Assembly (NCBI GenBank): GCA_021234155.1
Contig: JAJEKV010000077.1
Span: 3,671,385-3,735,384, forward strand
DNA from: Isoetes taiwanensis
Lineage: Eukaryota > Streptophyta > Lycopodiopsida > Isoetales > Isoetaceae
DNA length: 64,000 bases
Direction: 5' to 3'
Both the position numbers and the translations under genes were made by a program. Under the pieces are notes generated by a model, which worked only from the letters and a program-made list of their open reading frames with translations, was not told where the DNA came from and made no database searches. Below, in pieces: positions 1 through 12,064 of this stretch (position 1 is its first letter; every line of letters starts with the position of its first letter).

Positions 1-2577
1 TTTCTTCTTATTCACATATTTACATCTAGACTTACACCATATATGCATATAAATACAAAAATATAGTTCCGTTCAAGATGTAAACGTTTCCCACATATCC
101 ATCAAGGGTAAAACCCAAGCCACAGCACAAGGTAACCTTTATTTGGTTGGAATTATGATCACATATAGCAAAATAGATGCATAAAGAATATTTCACAATA
201 ATTATTTTTCAGTCTAATCAATTTCAAGATGTAACAAATCAGATAGCAATCTTAAGAATGTATAAAGTTTTCCATTTAATTTTCAAGTAATAATCGGTAC
301 AAAATATAGAGTATAAAAGGCAGTATACTTGCCATCTTGTATAAAACACATTTGTCTACATATCTTATTTGTGTCCTTGTCAAAATGCACTTTCGTTCCA
401 TCTCTTACGGATCCAAATTTACTCCAATTCCAAGTTAACGCCAACTCTAACGACAAAATGGAGACAATTAGAGGAGAGAACCCGCACTCAGTGACCAATC
501 AATACACAATTAGCATGATAATGGTAAATGTGCAAGGGCCAAAAAAGGTACATTGGGTCTCTCGTTTTATCAATGATCACCAATTGTATCCTTTTGCCCC
601 GAGGTGACATTAACTAGAAAAGAAGCAACCGAATAGTGTATGTTATTTTAAATTTCCCAAATGATCACAAGCATTCCCATTAGGCGAGAACTAATTTATT
701 AGTCCCAAATCTAGCTGGTTAACTTGATCATTTGTTCGATATATCGTAGTCTAATCAATTTCATAGCATAACATAACATTATTACTATTTTAAATATCCT
801 CGCCACGATTTTAAAAGATTGTTTCAGCATTGCAATTCATTTTGTGCAAAAATTCTATGGGCATATCCCAAGTATCACCAAAGAATGAACTAAATCAGCT
901 TTGAACATTTCCCTTAAATGAGATGCACATAATATAGTTTGCCATCAAATATAATACATTGATACCAACACATAGTTTAAGTGCTCATGATATTGAAGCA
1001 AATAGACTAGAGTAACCTTTTTTGCAAAGACTCCAAAAATGTTACGAAGCTCCATTATCCAAGTAGGAAAGCATAAGGTCCACTTGATTTTTTGTAAGAC
1101 CTGATACCAACATTTGCAAACATATTCTGAAATGCGCATTAAACATTCTTATGTTTATCATACGGTATGGAAAAATTAATTTGACAAGAAAGAAAAATAT
1201 TTTTACCATTACAAAGGCGCTTTATCTATCAAGAATGATATATATATATAGATCAGCCATTCCCTTATTGCGGGGACAACATAGATACAAGCAAATATTT
1301 GTTTTCAGTATGCAAACTAAACAAGCACTATGAATCACATCTTTGAATGTATGAATAATTATGATGCTAGTGTTTTGAATAGAACATGTTACCTCGATTC
1401 CATGGCAAGACCTTCATAAGCTTGGCCTTTGCTCTTCTTGCCGAGATTCAAAGATTATATGGCATCAAGACTAGCCTTTGGCATCCTGTTGAAAATGCTT
1501 CATACAAGCTTTTTCTACTTTCTATGATCTGCAAAATGTATTTTCGGATCTAAATACGAAGTTTCAAAGCCAATATCTTTGAAGATTCAAGACATATATT
1601 AACAAAACTTCGTGCATCGAAAGTTTCTTGATACCTTAGCACTGCTATCGGGCATTTCGATGCAGTTCATACCCCATAGTCAAATATAAAGCGGCATCTT
1701 CCAAAATTTAGCTTCAAAGCCCAAGCAGAAACGATGCCATGATCCAAGCTAGAACCTCAGATGCATGTTTTTTGGCCAAGCCTAGGCATCTACATATGCA
1801 CACGATTTTTCTTCATCACTAAATGATCCGCCAAGCTCTTTTGTGCGACCATTTTTTATACAATATTGCTAATCAAACTGTACTCCTAGTTTAGAAAAAG
1901 AGACGGCCATTTTGGCGCTTAGCCTCTGTTAGGCAGAGTCCTAAAAATCACATATTAAAAAGTCAAATAATGAACAAAGCCACAATCGGCCCTTTTCACC
2001 CGCAATCGCCATGGTTATTTTATGTAGACTATCTCTGAGCATGTAAACCCTTTTATTGCTTTTTGCCTTTACCAAAACTTGGCTTTTTGCAAACAATCTT
2101 GGCTTTTGCAAACAATCTATTAAAAGTAGACGAAGCCCCAAATCTTAGCATCCTTTTTATGGGGTCCACAAGTCCACAAGTTGCCTTTTACATGGTTCCA
2201 CCATAGCATTAAATAACGTGGTGTACCATTGAAGGGACACTTCCTTCCCATAGGCACTTAGCAATTAGAAGCTAACTTGCACAATGCACATGAACTTTCT
2301 CGATTTTCCATGTAAAGTGGGACTCCATCATTTGTCTAAAGAGCCATATTCAAAACAAGCCCAATATGCAATATCTGTCATGATGAACATGGCATAATTT
2401 TCTTAGTAGCTCATGTTGCATTTTTGCATCTTAGCATGGTTCATACCCCATACTACTGAAAGTATAATCATATAACATTCTTTTGCCTCATGTGGCCTTA
2501 TAGACTCCATCCTCTTGCATAACATCGTCTGGATTTTCTTTTCTCATTTCAATTATTTGAGGAATCAAAAAAGAATA
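1..2577. repeat. Tandem-array unit 1 (partial)
   Basis: First, left-truncated member of a five-unit array. It shares with later units the CCAACTCTAACG stretch, the structured module (471-601), the passage around 1,495 to 1,600 (compare 4,375 and 10,551), and a terminal TTC array. No credible protein gene is seen. The short ORFs here, including 283-498 minus and 329-607 plus, overlap the structured module and do not keep a frame between units. The unit is AT-rich and nothing in it suggests a conserved product other than the module. Confidence 0.75.
471..601 (-). ncRNA. Structured module, copy 1 (class I)
   Basis: Read on the minus strand, this copy has GGGGCAAAAGG, a hairpin with a GATAA loop (CATT/AACG stem, slightly decayed), then GAGAGACCC, TTTACC, GCTAAT and the GGGTTCTCTC strand that pairs with GAGAGACCC. 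It is the most decayed of the class I copies: the CTGCAGGTAC segment seen elsewhere is altered, with ACTCAGTG in its place on the plus strand. Function is unknown. It could be a structured RNA, a MIRNA-like precursor or a structured intron end. Confidence 0.5.
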
Positions 2578-2682
2578 TTCTCTTCTTCTTCTTCTTCTTC
2601 TTCTTCTTCTTCTTCTTCTTCTTCTTCTTCTTCTTCTTCTTCTTCTTCTTCTTCTTCTTCTTCTTCTTCTTCTTCTTCTTCT
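2578..2682. repeat. (TTC)n microsatellite, about 35 copies
   Basis: Pure TTC on the plus strand (GAA on the minus strand) at the boundary of array units 1 and 2. Poly-Ser and poly-Arg reading frames across it are artefacts. The same position in later units holds arrays of about 26, 12 and 44 copies. Confidence 0.98.
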
Positions 2683-3200
2683 ACACATCTTCACCAAGAC
2701 CACTAACAGATTATAGTAAAACATTTTACTAAACCGTATTCGCTTCAAGGCAAAGATTACCCAACACATATCCATCCCGGGCGTTACCTGTGCCACAACC
2801 GAAGGCACATTACCTCAAACACGATATTAGTATGAAAGTAGAACAATAAAGTAGCAAAGCATTATTTTAGAAGATCTGCGCGTTAATCAGATTGTAACCA
2901 TGTATGATCAAAGTAGAGACATAAAATTTAGACATAAAATATTCTGAGATTACTCCAATGTATGATCAAAATAAAGACATAAAGTATTACTATAAATTAT
3001 TCCCATCTATGTGTATAAAGTAAGTGTAGCTTTAGTTACGTTGTATGATGAAAATAAGGACATAAAGTATTACAGAATTATTCCCATCTATGTGTGTCAA
3101 ATAAAAAAATAGAGGTACAAAGTAAGTGTAGCTTTAGTTACGCCCAAAGTAATTCCATCTCAAGTTAACGCCAACTCTAACGACAAAAAAAGAGACAATT

Positions 3201-3330
3201 GGAGGAGAGAACCCGCACTGCAGACCAATCAATACACAATTAGCATGATAATGGTAAATGTGCAAGGGCCAAAAGGTACATTGGGTCTCTCGACTCATCG
3301 TGATCACCAATTGTATCCTTTTGCCCTGAG
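3201..3330 (-). ncRNA. Structured module, copy 2 (class I)
   Basis: Minus-strand order: GGGCAAAAGGATACAATTGG, hairpin with GATGA loop, GAGAGACCC, the invariant core ACCCAATGTACCTTTTGG, TTACC, GCTAAT, CTGCAG, then GGGTTCTCTC. The last strand pairs with GAGAGACCC. The core can alternatively pair with the upstream GGGCAAAAGG arm, giving two mutually exclusive hairpins. Confidence 0.55.
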
Positions 3331-4833
3331 GTGACAATTAACAAGAAAGGGAACTCGAATATTAATATTTTTAGCAATATATATCCTAATTGATCTCACG
3401 CACAACCATTAGACGAGAACTAATTTCTTAGTCCCAAATCTAGCCGGTTATGATCTCAAAAATATTATTTTAGCCAGAATAGAATCCTTCTATTTAGAAT
3501 TATCTCATATATACCTTTGCACATTAATAGATTAAAGCAGCCTGAAATGTGTTATGAAAACATAAAATCAGCAATATTGAAGAGACACAAGCTTCTTCTT
3601 AAGTATTAGACTTTATAGCCTCTAAATACAACATATAAGAACATCAAATATAGCAATGGCGGAATGCTTGAATAAAGTTATATGTGAACCAAGCCTCTAA
3701 GACTACCATCATATTAGCATTTATAGCATCAAAACTTTAACCAAAACATGTCAATCATGTAGGCTAGTGCCAACTCGTATAAGCTGCATGATACCTCTAA
3801 AAGGCATATTTAACTCCGTGTAACAAGATATTAACAAAGGCAACAAGGTATAGTGAAGTACAACCATGCATTAGTGGCACAAAGAGCTATAGAAAAGAGC
3901 TGTTACTTCTGCCTTAACTAAGTAGCCCATTTAAACAAATTAGGGGTATAAATACCAAATTAGATCATGCTTTATTTCAATCACCAAGAATCAGATCTGA
4001 CCTGATTGAGGACGCCCAAATATTTAGCGTAATGCCTTGTCTCACCATCATATAACAGCCTTCAAGAATTAGTCCACTTGGTCTCTTTAGGTGAATCGTC
4101 ACTATTAACAGTTAACAGGGTCTTGCCCTTCATGCCATGGTATCCATGCTTTCCCACAAGCAAGCATCACCAGCATCTTTAATTCAAGAGACTCTGATTT
4201 CCCATCATCTATTTGAAGGCAAAAAGATTTAGCACAGTAATGAAGTTCTAAGAACATATTGTAGCAACACAAACTTGCAAGCGAAAATGCCTTTTCTTTT
4301 CATTTGGTTGATCTTGTAGACAAGATGCATTTCTCAGAAATAGTCATTTAAGCTAAAAGCAAGCATCATACATACAAGTTTTTCTCTATTTTCTATGATT
4401 CGCAAAATGTATAATCAGAACTAGATACAAGTTTCAGAGCAAGTATCATTGAAGATTCAAGACATATAGAAAATAAAGAATAAAAACCTGGCATCGAAAG
4501 TTTTTTGATACCTTAGCTCCGTTGCCAGCATTTCTGATGCAGTTCATAGCCTGTATTCAAATACAAAACGGCATTTTTCACCCTAGCTTCATCGCCTAAG
4601 CAGGAACTGTTAGGCCACAGATCCGTAGCATCCATTTCTAGGATCGATTAGATCAAAAGCTTGCCTTAGCCAGAAGGGGGAACTATCTGTTCATGCCGGC
4701 ATCCATTTTGGCGCCATAAACGTGCCACAATAAACCCATGTATATGAACCATCTATTATTTTTATGCCAATGTTTTAAGGAAAATCATGATGGGAAATTT
4801 GGTTCACGTAATTTCGTTCTCCAAGGCAAAGCC

Positions 4834-4921
4834 ATAACTTATACCTTTTTGTCCATATATTTCACACTCTAAGAGCTATAACTTATACCTTTTTGTCCAT
4901 ATATTTCACACTCTAAGAGCT
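4834..4921. repeat. 44-base tandem duplication
   Basis: Two adjacent near-identical units starting ATAACTTATACC and running through TTCACACTCTAAGAGC. The same doublet, mutated, is found in array unit 4 near 11,010-11,100, so it predates the duplication of the larger unit. Confidence 0.9.
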
Positions 4922-5740
4922 TTTTGGTACTTTGCTTCTCTCAATCCGTCACGTATGCTTATGTGACAACCCCATGTCTCTCCTTTGCTTCAACGTGTAA
5001 ACTAGCTTTTGTATATGTGCCACTTTGCACATATTTAAATCATCTAAAAGTACCATAGAGTACCGCATGGAAAATGAGCGTTTGCACAAAACCCATAAGC
5101 TAAGAAAAATGAGCGCTTGCACAAAACCCATAAACTAAGAAAAAAGTGGCATGCAAATACACTTGCATGTTGAGCCACATGTTAAGAATGCCTTAAAGTC
5201 AAATGCATGCACAAGATTATAGAAAATCCCATAGGCTTTATGCTTAGTCTATACTAGAAATTTAAGGATAGCTTTTTAGCCAAATTCATTTTCCATTAGC
5301 AACCAATACACACTTTATGTGTAAAGTGCCAAAACCAACCATAGGCAAATTATGACACCAAGATGCATCTTGGGCATATTAGGCTTAGAACTTTGCCAAA
5401 CACACGTTTCACATTCACAGTTTTAATCCATTTAGATGTCAGAAATGCCTCAAAGAGCTTTTTGCTTTTAATAAAAATTAAACCATGCACATAAACATTT
5501 CAAAGCACTAAATATCTTTGTCCTTTTCGTATGGAGAAGCTTCATATATAGGAAAATCTTCTTAACCATATTTTGATCCTTTTCCATATGCTTAAGTTTT
5601 CTATAGGAAAATCCTATTAGGCCTAAACCATCTATTATAATATAGTACATGCAAGCATCCCACATTAATTTATGGGACATGTCGACATTTGGATTTTCTT
5701 TTCTCTTTCCAATAATTTGAAGAATCAAAAGAGAATATCC

Positions 5741-5817
5741 TCTTCTTCTTCTTCTTCTTCTTCTTCTTCTTCTTCTTCTTCTTCTTCTTCTTCTTCTTCT
5801 TCTTCTTCTTCTTCTTC
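5741..5817. repeat. (TTC)n microsatellite, about 26 copies
   Basis: Pure TTC on the plus strand, preceded by GAGAATATCC as in units 1 and 4. It marks the boundary between array units 2 and 3. Confidence 0.98.
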
Positions 5818-8224
5818 GTACATGTTCTTGCCAAGACTACGTACTGATCTTCGGTTATGCAAACAATTACATTAAAAGAACCTTGTTCAAGGCAAGATCA
5901 CTTATCCCAATATCCACCCTGGTTTTTAGGCCAGGCCACATCAGGCACTCTCCAAACCAAAGCCCATATAACTTCCTGGATTTGAAAAACATATTCCACA
6001 AAGAATAAATCTTAGATTTCAAAGTGTACAGTGCAAATCTCAAATTTTAAAGTACCAAGTATAAATTATACAATGTAAAGTTGAACTGCAACGTATTTTG
6101 TATTCTCAAAGTGTAAATATCAAGTGCCATAAAGTACAAAATATAGAGTATTCAATAGCATTCCTGTATAAAGTGTATAATTCTCATATTTATTCAAATA
6201 TCTTATCTGTGTCACTATCAAAGTATTGCTTATTCCATCTTTTACGCATCCAGTTACTCCATTTCCACGTTAACGCCAACTCTAACAGCAAAATAGAGGC
6301 AATTGGAGGAGAGAACCCGTACCTGCAGCCAATCAATACACAATTAGCGTGAAAACGGTAAATGTGCAAGGGCCAAAAGGTACATTGGGTCTCTCAGTTT
6401 ATCACTGATCACCAATTGTATCCTTTTGCCCTGAGATGACATTAACAAGAAAAAGAAAACTGGAATAATACTATTTTAAACTTCCCCTTATGATCTCAAG
6501 CATTACCATTAGACGAGAACTAATTTCTTAGTTCCAAATCTAGCTGGCAACCTTGATAATCATTGTCAATTTCATAATCAACGTCATAACATAGCATAAT
6601 ATTTTTATTATGCACATGTAAATCATAAATTTCAGCCCATTTCCCTTTAATTTGACCCTTAAAAGCGTATCTATCCATAAGGCAATTCACTTCTTCCATA
6701 AAGGATATGGTCTTAGAATTTCCTTCTCTTGTTATTATCAAGACACCTTATTTTTGAAATCATCTTAGCTGCAGAAAATAGATCCAGTGTAAAATTTTAG
6801 CAATCAAAGTTCTTATCCTACCAGCATTAATCATATTCTAGAACTGCAATCATCTTTCGCAATGTAAACTGCAAAAGCAGACTCATTTCTATTTCGCATT
6901 CTATTTAAACTGATATCACATAAGCCTTTGTACTTTAACAACTTAAAGTAGCATAAAAAGGCATAAGAAACCTTATGGAATCCTAGATTCTTGATTTAGA
7001 AAGCAAGCACGGTATGTACATCAAGCAAAGCTAGCTTGTTCATTACCGTATAATCTTTAAAATAAGATTCAAACCTTAGAAAGTTCGCCCTCCAGGTTCA
7101 CATGATGTTAATCAGCATTTTTGAGATTGTATCAGCTTGTAATGTCCAGCAACTTGCATCAAGCAACTTGCATCAAGGCCACTGTATGATCTCGCTTGCA
7201 GGAACAAACTAATTAAATGAGGTAATGATTGCTCATCAAATACACTGCAAAATACCTTTCTTGGTCTGTCTTTGTGTATCAGCACAGAGAAATAGCTTTG
7301 TTGGTAGATCTGCAGCTTTGAGCAATCCATGGCATTTCACCGTTTGCGCAGATATCTTATTCTGGCTTGCAATAGATGTTTCTTCAGACCATCTGGCAAC
7401 ATGCAATCAGCTTTCCTCATTGGCATCCATGGATATGAAAAGATCATGGCAAAAAAAACCAAAAACTCTGATCACAGAATCTCAGTTTCGGCTATTCCTG
7501 TATAGCAGGCTAGAAACATCATCAAATAGCAGAATAATGAGCTCTAACAAGACCGACCTCCATTTTTTAAGCCGGATGCTACATGCGACCTCCTCTTAGG
7601 GCTTTTTCATACGTTTGGGCCTCTTTGCAATATTGTACGGAGGCCAGAATATCTCAAATATTTAGCATATCTAAGCAATTCTATTTCGTAGCCACATCTA
7701 TCCTTTTTGTATCGACCTCTCAAGTCTATTTCATATATGGCGATGCTCACAATAGCAAATATACAAAATTTCTAGTATCTAAACCTTGGGCTAGCATCTT
7801 AGCTTGCCCATCCAAGATAAATGGGCATTTAATGCCATTTAATGTATCCCATAGGGCCATCACATTTGAAAACGACTTTTGCCATTAAGGCTCATACTAT
7901 GCTTTTTGAAAAAGAAACTCACAAGGAGATGCCACGACACAAATGCCTTCTTGTATAACAAGGAAACTAAGTAAGTCTATATTGTTTTCACTCATTATAA
8001 ACCATTTTGTAATGTAAATCATCATTGTAAGATCACACCTAGTTTTTTTCTTTAGGCTTTATACGTGACAACTATTATTATTGGAGCTTCCCTTACATTA
8101 GAGTTTATGCATACAAAATATGTCAATATCATATTTTTTGCAAAATTTGCTCCATGCTTCACATGTCAACAACATTTGCACATTCTTATCTCTTTTCTAT
8201 GATATGAAGAATAAAAAAAGAATA
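5818..8224. repeat. Tandem-array unit 3 (type B)
   Basis: About 2.4 kb. It is related to unit 2 around the structured module (6,304-6,435) but diverges elsewhere. It contains several modest ORFs at 7,112-7,888 on both strands, none with a recognisable domain or frame conservation in sister units, so I do not call a protein gene. Confidence 0.7.
6304..6435 (-). ncRNA. Structured module, copy 3 (class I, best preserved)
   Basis: On the minus strand: GGGCAAAAGGATACAATTGG, then a four-pair hairpin CAGT-GATAA-ACTG. Sister copies have CGGT/ACCG stems, a compensated change. Then come GAGAGACCC, the invariant core, TTTACC, GCTAAT, CTGCAGGTACGGG and TCTCTC. The GAGAGACCC and GGGTTCTCTC strands and the GTACC and GGTAC strands pair to form the long helix P1. 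GGTGA upstream can pair with TTACC inside the P1 loop, which would make a pseudoknot. Confidence 0.6.
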
Positions 8225-8261
8225 TTCTTCTTCTTCTTCTTCTTCTTCTTCTTCTTCTTCT
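8225..8261. repeat. (TTC)n microsatellite, about 12 copies
   Basis: The shortest of the four TTC arrays. It is followed not by the usual ACACATCTTCACC flank but by an insertion (8,262-8,848), after which the normal flank resumes at about 8,849. Confidence 0.97.
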
Positions 8262-8848
8262 CCCACAATCCCTCCCTCAGGATGTAGGATACCTCTTTTT
8301 ATAAGGAGAGTAGGACCCCCCCATAAAAAGAGGGGTCCTACTTCCTTACTCCAGAATAAAATAGATTCATAGAATCTTTAAACCATTAACAAGTTATTTT
8401 ATCATCCAGATTTAAGTAGTATAAGGTGCAGTTGCTCCAAATACCATATCCGCTTATAGCAGATAAATCGAGAACTAAAACAAAGGACTAGTTCAAGACC
8501 CCGACAAATTATCGATTTTATAAATGTGAGGCACACCGGGCATAGTGGGCCCTTATGCCATAGATCATCATCAAGCTAAGAGATTAACCATAACACTTTA
8601 TATCGTAACTTAAAGTCTTATAAAGAGCATTAATAAACAAACCCTCCGGTTTGTATAAGAGATCGCTTGCCGATCACTCCATTAGGGTATCAAAAAAGAT
8701 TCGTATGCTAGATAACTCCATAAAGATATCGTAAGAGATAACTTCGTAAACATATCAAAAAGTAGAGCTATCTAAAACTTACATAGGTAATGCCAACCAA
8801 TTGTGCATGCCGATATCTCCAAAGAAATGGAAATCCCGATTTCTTCTT
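8262..8848. mobile_element. ~590-base insertion beginning with a hairpin element
   Basis: This block interrupts the array between the TTC tract and the conserved flank, so it is an insertion. Its first ~110 bases resemble the elements at 51,446 and 57,225: CCCTCCCTC, then GTAGGATACCTC, then a strong foldback made of GTAGGACCC and GGGTCCTAC (about 8,309-8,341). The remaining ~480 bases have no recognised coding or terminal repeats. Boundaries are inferred from the flanking units. Confidence 0.55.
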
Positions 8849-11800
8849 GACACATCTTCACCAAGACTACTAACATTATAGTAAAAACATTTTACTAAAC
8901 CGATTTATCTCAAGGCAAAGATTACCAAACACATATCCATCCCGGCGCTACCCAAGCCACAACCGGAAGGCACATTACCTCAAACACGATATTAGTATGA
9001 AAGTAGAACAATAAAGTAGCAAAGCATTATTTTAGAAGATCTGGCATTAATCAGATTGTAACCATGTATGATCAAAGTAGAGACATAAAATTTAGACATA
9101 AAATATTATCGTAGATTACTCCAATGTATGATCAAAATAAAGACATAAAGTATTACTATAAATTATTCCCATCTATGCATTAATCAGTGTAGCTTTTAGT
9201 TATGTTGTATGATGAAAATAAGGACATAAAAATATTCTTTATAAATTATTCCCATCTATGTGTGTCAAATAAAAAATAGAGGTACAAAGTAAGTGTAGCT
9301 TTTAGTTACGCTTTTCGAGAATTCCATCTCCAAGTTAACGCCAACTCTAATGACAAATAAGAGACAATTGGAGGAGAGAACCCAGGTACTGCAGCCCAAT
9401 CAATACACAATTAGCATGATAATGGTAAAATGTGCAGGGCCAAAAGGTACATTGGGTCTCTCACTCATCACCGATCACCAATTGTATCCTTTTGCCCCGA
9501 GGTGACAATTAACAAGAAATGAACCGAATATTAAACTTTTTAGCAATATATATCCTAATTGATCTCAATCACAACCATTAGACGAGAACTAATTTCTTAG
9601 TCCCAAATCTAGCTGGTTGTTATGATCTCAAAAATATTATTTTAGCTTTAGAATAGAATCCTTCTATTTAGAATTATCTCATATATACCTTTGCAAATTA
9701 ATAGATTAAAAGCTTTAGAAATGTGTTATGAAAACATAAAATCGCAATATTGAAGAGACACAATATTCTTCTTAAAGTTTTAGACTTTATAGCCTCTAAA
9801 TACAACATATAAGAACATCAAATATAGCAATGGCGGAATGCTTGAATAAAGTTATATGTGAACCAAGCCTCTAAGACTACCATCATATTAGCATTTATAG
9901 CATCAAAACTTTAACCAAAACATGTCAATCATGTGGCTAGTGCCAACTCGTATTACTTGTTCTGATACCTCTAAAAAGGCATATTTTAACTCCGTGTAAC
10001 AAGATATTAACAAAGGCAACAAGGTATAGTGAAGTACAACCATGCATTAGTGGCAAATCAAAGAGCTATAGAAAGGAGTCACTTACTTTTTTTAAATTCC
10101 TAGCCCATTTAAACAAATTAGGGAGATAAATACCAAATTAGATCATGCTTTATTTCAATCACCAAGAATCGAATCACTTTGATTGAGGACCTGGAATATT
10201 TAGCGTAATGCCTTGTCTCACCATCATATAACACCTTCAAGAATTAGTCCACTTGGTCTCTTTAGGTGAATCATGTCACTATTAATTTTGCTTAACGTGG
10301 TCTTGCCCTTCATGCCATGGTATCCATGCTTTCCCACAAGCAAGCATCACCAAATTTTAATTCAAGAGACTACGATTTCCCATCATCTATTTGAAGGCAA
10401 AAGATTTAAGCACGATCTAATGAAGTTCTAAGAACATATTGCCAAGTAACAAGAAACTTCGCAATTTAAAAATGCCTTTTCTTTTCATTTGGTTGATCTT
10501 GTAGAAAGATGCATTTCTTAAATAGTCATTTAAGCTAAAAGCAAGCATCATACATACAAGTTTTTCTTTTTTCTATGATTCGAAAATGTATAATCGAACT
10601 AGATACAAGTTTCTATGCAAGTATCATTGAAGATTCAAGACATATAGAAAATAAAGAATAAAAATGCGGCATCGAAAGTTTTTGATACCTTAGCTCCGCT
10701 GCAACATTTTCGCGTATGCATTTAGCTCGTATTCAAATACAAAATCGGCATTTTTCACCCACAGCTTCATCGCCTGCTTATGAAATCCTCAAAGGCCAAA
10801 TCCGTAGATCCATTTCTAGGATCGATTAGATCAAAAGCTTGCCTAGCTGCCAAGGGAACTATTTTCATGCTTGAGTTTGATCCATTTTGAATACCATAAA
10901 CGTGCCACAATAAACCCATGTATATGAACCATCTATTATTTTTATGCCAATGTTTTAAGGAAAATCATGATGGGAAATTTGGTTCACGTAATTTAGTTCT
11001 CCAAGGCAAAGCCATAACTTATACCACTTTGTCCATATATTTCACACTCTAAGAGCTATAACTTATACCTTTTTGTCCATATATTTCAGCATAGCTAAGA
11101 GCTTTTTTTACTTTGTATCTCTCAATCCGTCACGTATGCTTATGTGACAACCCCATGTCTCTCCTTTGCTTCAACGTGTAAACTAAATTTTTGTATATGT
11201 GCCACTTTGCACATATTTAAATCATCTAAAAGTACCATAGAGTAAACGCATGGAAAATGAGCGTTTGCAAAAACCCATAAGACTAAGAAAAATGAGCGTT
11301 AGAGAAAAACCCATAAACTAAAGAAAAGTGGCATGCAAATACACTTGCATGTTGAGCCACATGTTAAGAATGCCTTTAAAGTCAAATGCATGCACAAGAT
11401 TATAGAAAATCCCATAGGCTTTATGCTTAGTCTATACTAGAAATTTAAGGATAGCTTTTTAGCCAAATTCATTTTCCATTATAAACCAATACACACTTTA
11501 TGTGTAAAGTGGTGTAGAGGCCAAAACCAACCATAGGCAAATTATGACACCAAGATGCATCTTGGGCATATTAGGCTTAGAACTTTGCCAAACACACGTT
11601 TCATGGCCCAAGTTTTAATCCATTTAGATGTCAGAAATGCCTCAGAGCTTTTTGCTTTTTAATAAAAATTTAAACCATGCATGAATAAACATTTCCAAAG
11701 CACTAAATATCTTTGTCCTTTTTTTATGGAGAAGCTTCATATATAGGAAAATCTTCTTAACCATATTTTGATCCTTTTCCATATGCTTTGAGGGATATAG

Positions 11801-11932
11801 GAAAATCCTATTAGGCCTAAACCATCTATTATAATATAGTACATGCAAGCATCCCACATTAATTTATGGGACATGTCGACATTTGGATTTTCTTTTTTCT
11901 TTTCAATAATTTGAAGAATCAAAGAGAATATC
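8849..11932. repeat. Tandem-array unit 4 (type A copy)
   Basis: Collinear copy of unit 2 offset by about 6.17 kb, including the structured module (9,370-9,500), the 44-base doublet and the pre-TTC segment. Differences from unit 2 cluster as short replaced or deleted tracts rather than scattered single substitutions, which could reflect gene conversion or assembly error. No protein gene is supported. Confidence 0.85.
9370..9500 (-). ncRNA. Structured module, copy 4 (class I)
   Basis: Same order of elements as copy 3, with a GATGA-loop hairpin, GAGAGACCC, the core, TTTACC, GCTAAT, CTGCAG and GGGTTCTCTC. Small indels disturb CTGCAGGTAC (it reads GCAGTACCTGGG on the minus strand), so this copy may be decaying. 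Confidence 0.5.
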
Positions 11933-12064
11933 CTCTTCTTCTTCTTTTTCTTCTTCTTCTTCTTCTTCTTCTTCTTCTTCTTCTTCTTCTTCTTCTTCTT
12001 CTTCTTCTTCTTCTTCTTCTTCTTCTTCTTCTTCTTCTTCTTCTTCTTCTTCTTCTTCTTCTTC
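11933..12064. repeat. (TTC)n microsatellite, about 44 copies
   Basis: The longest TTC array, with one CTTTTTC interruption near its left end. The long Lys, Glu and Leu runs that appear as ORFs across it are artefacts. Confidence 0.98.

Larger units (their letters stand above)
2683..5740. repeat. Tandem-array unit 2 (type A)
   Basis: About 3.06 kb. It is collinear along its whole length with unit 4 (8,849-11,932), with long identical blocks separated by small indels, so units 2-3 and 4-5 probably derive from duplication of a dimer about 6.2 kb long. It contains structured module copy 2 and a 44-base tandem duplication near 4,834, and ends at the next TTC array. No protein gene is credible in it. 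Confidence 0.85.

Noticed and set aside
471-601. Known riboswitch (TPP) or 5S-mimic exon
   Set aside because: The conserved TPP and 5S sequence elements that I know are absent from all nine modules.
2488-2808. Poly-Arg/poly-Ser ORFs over the TTC array
   Set aside because: Pure microsatellite translation; the same happens at 5,672-5,875 and 11,737-12,138.
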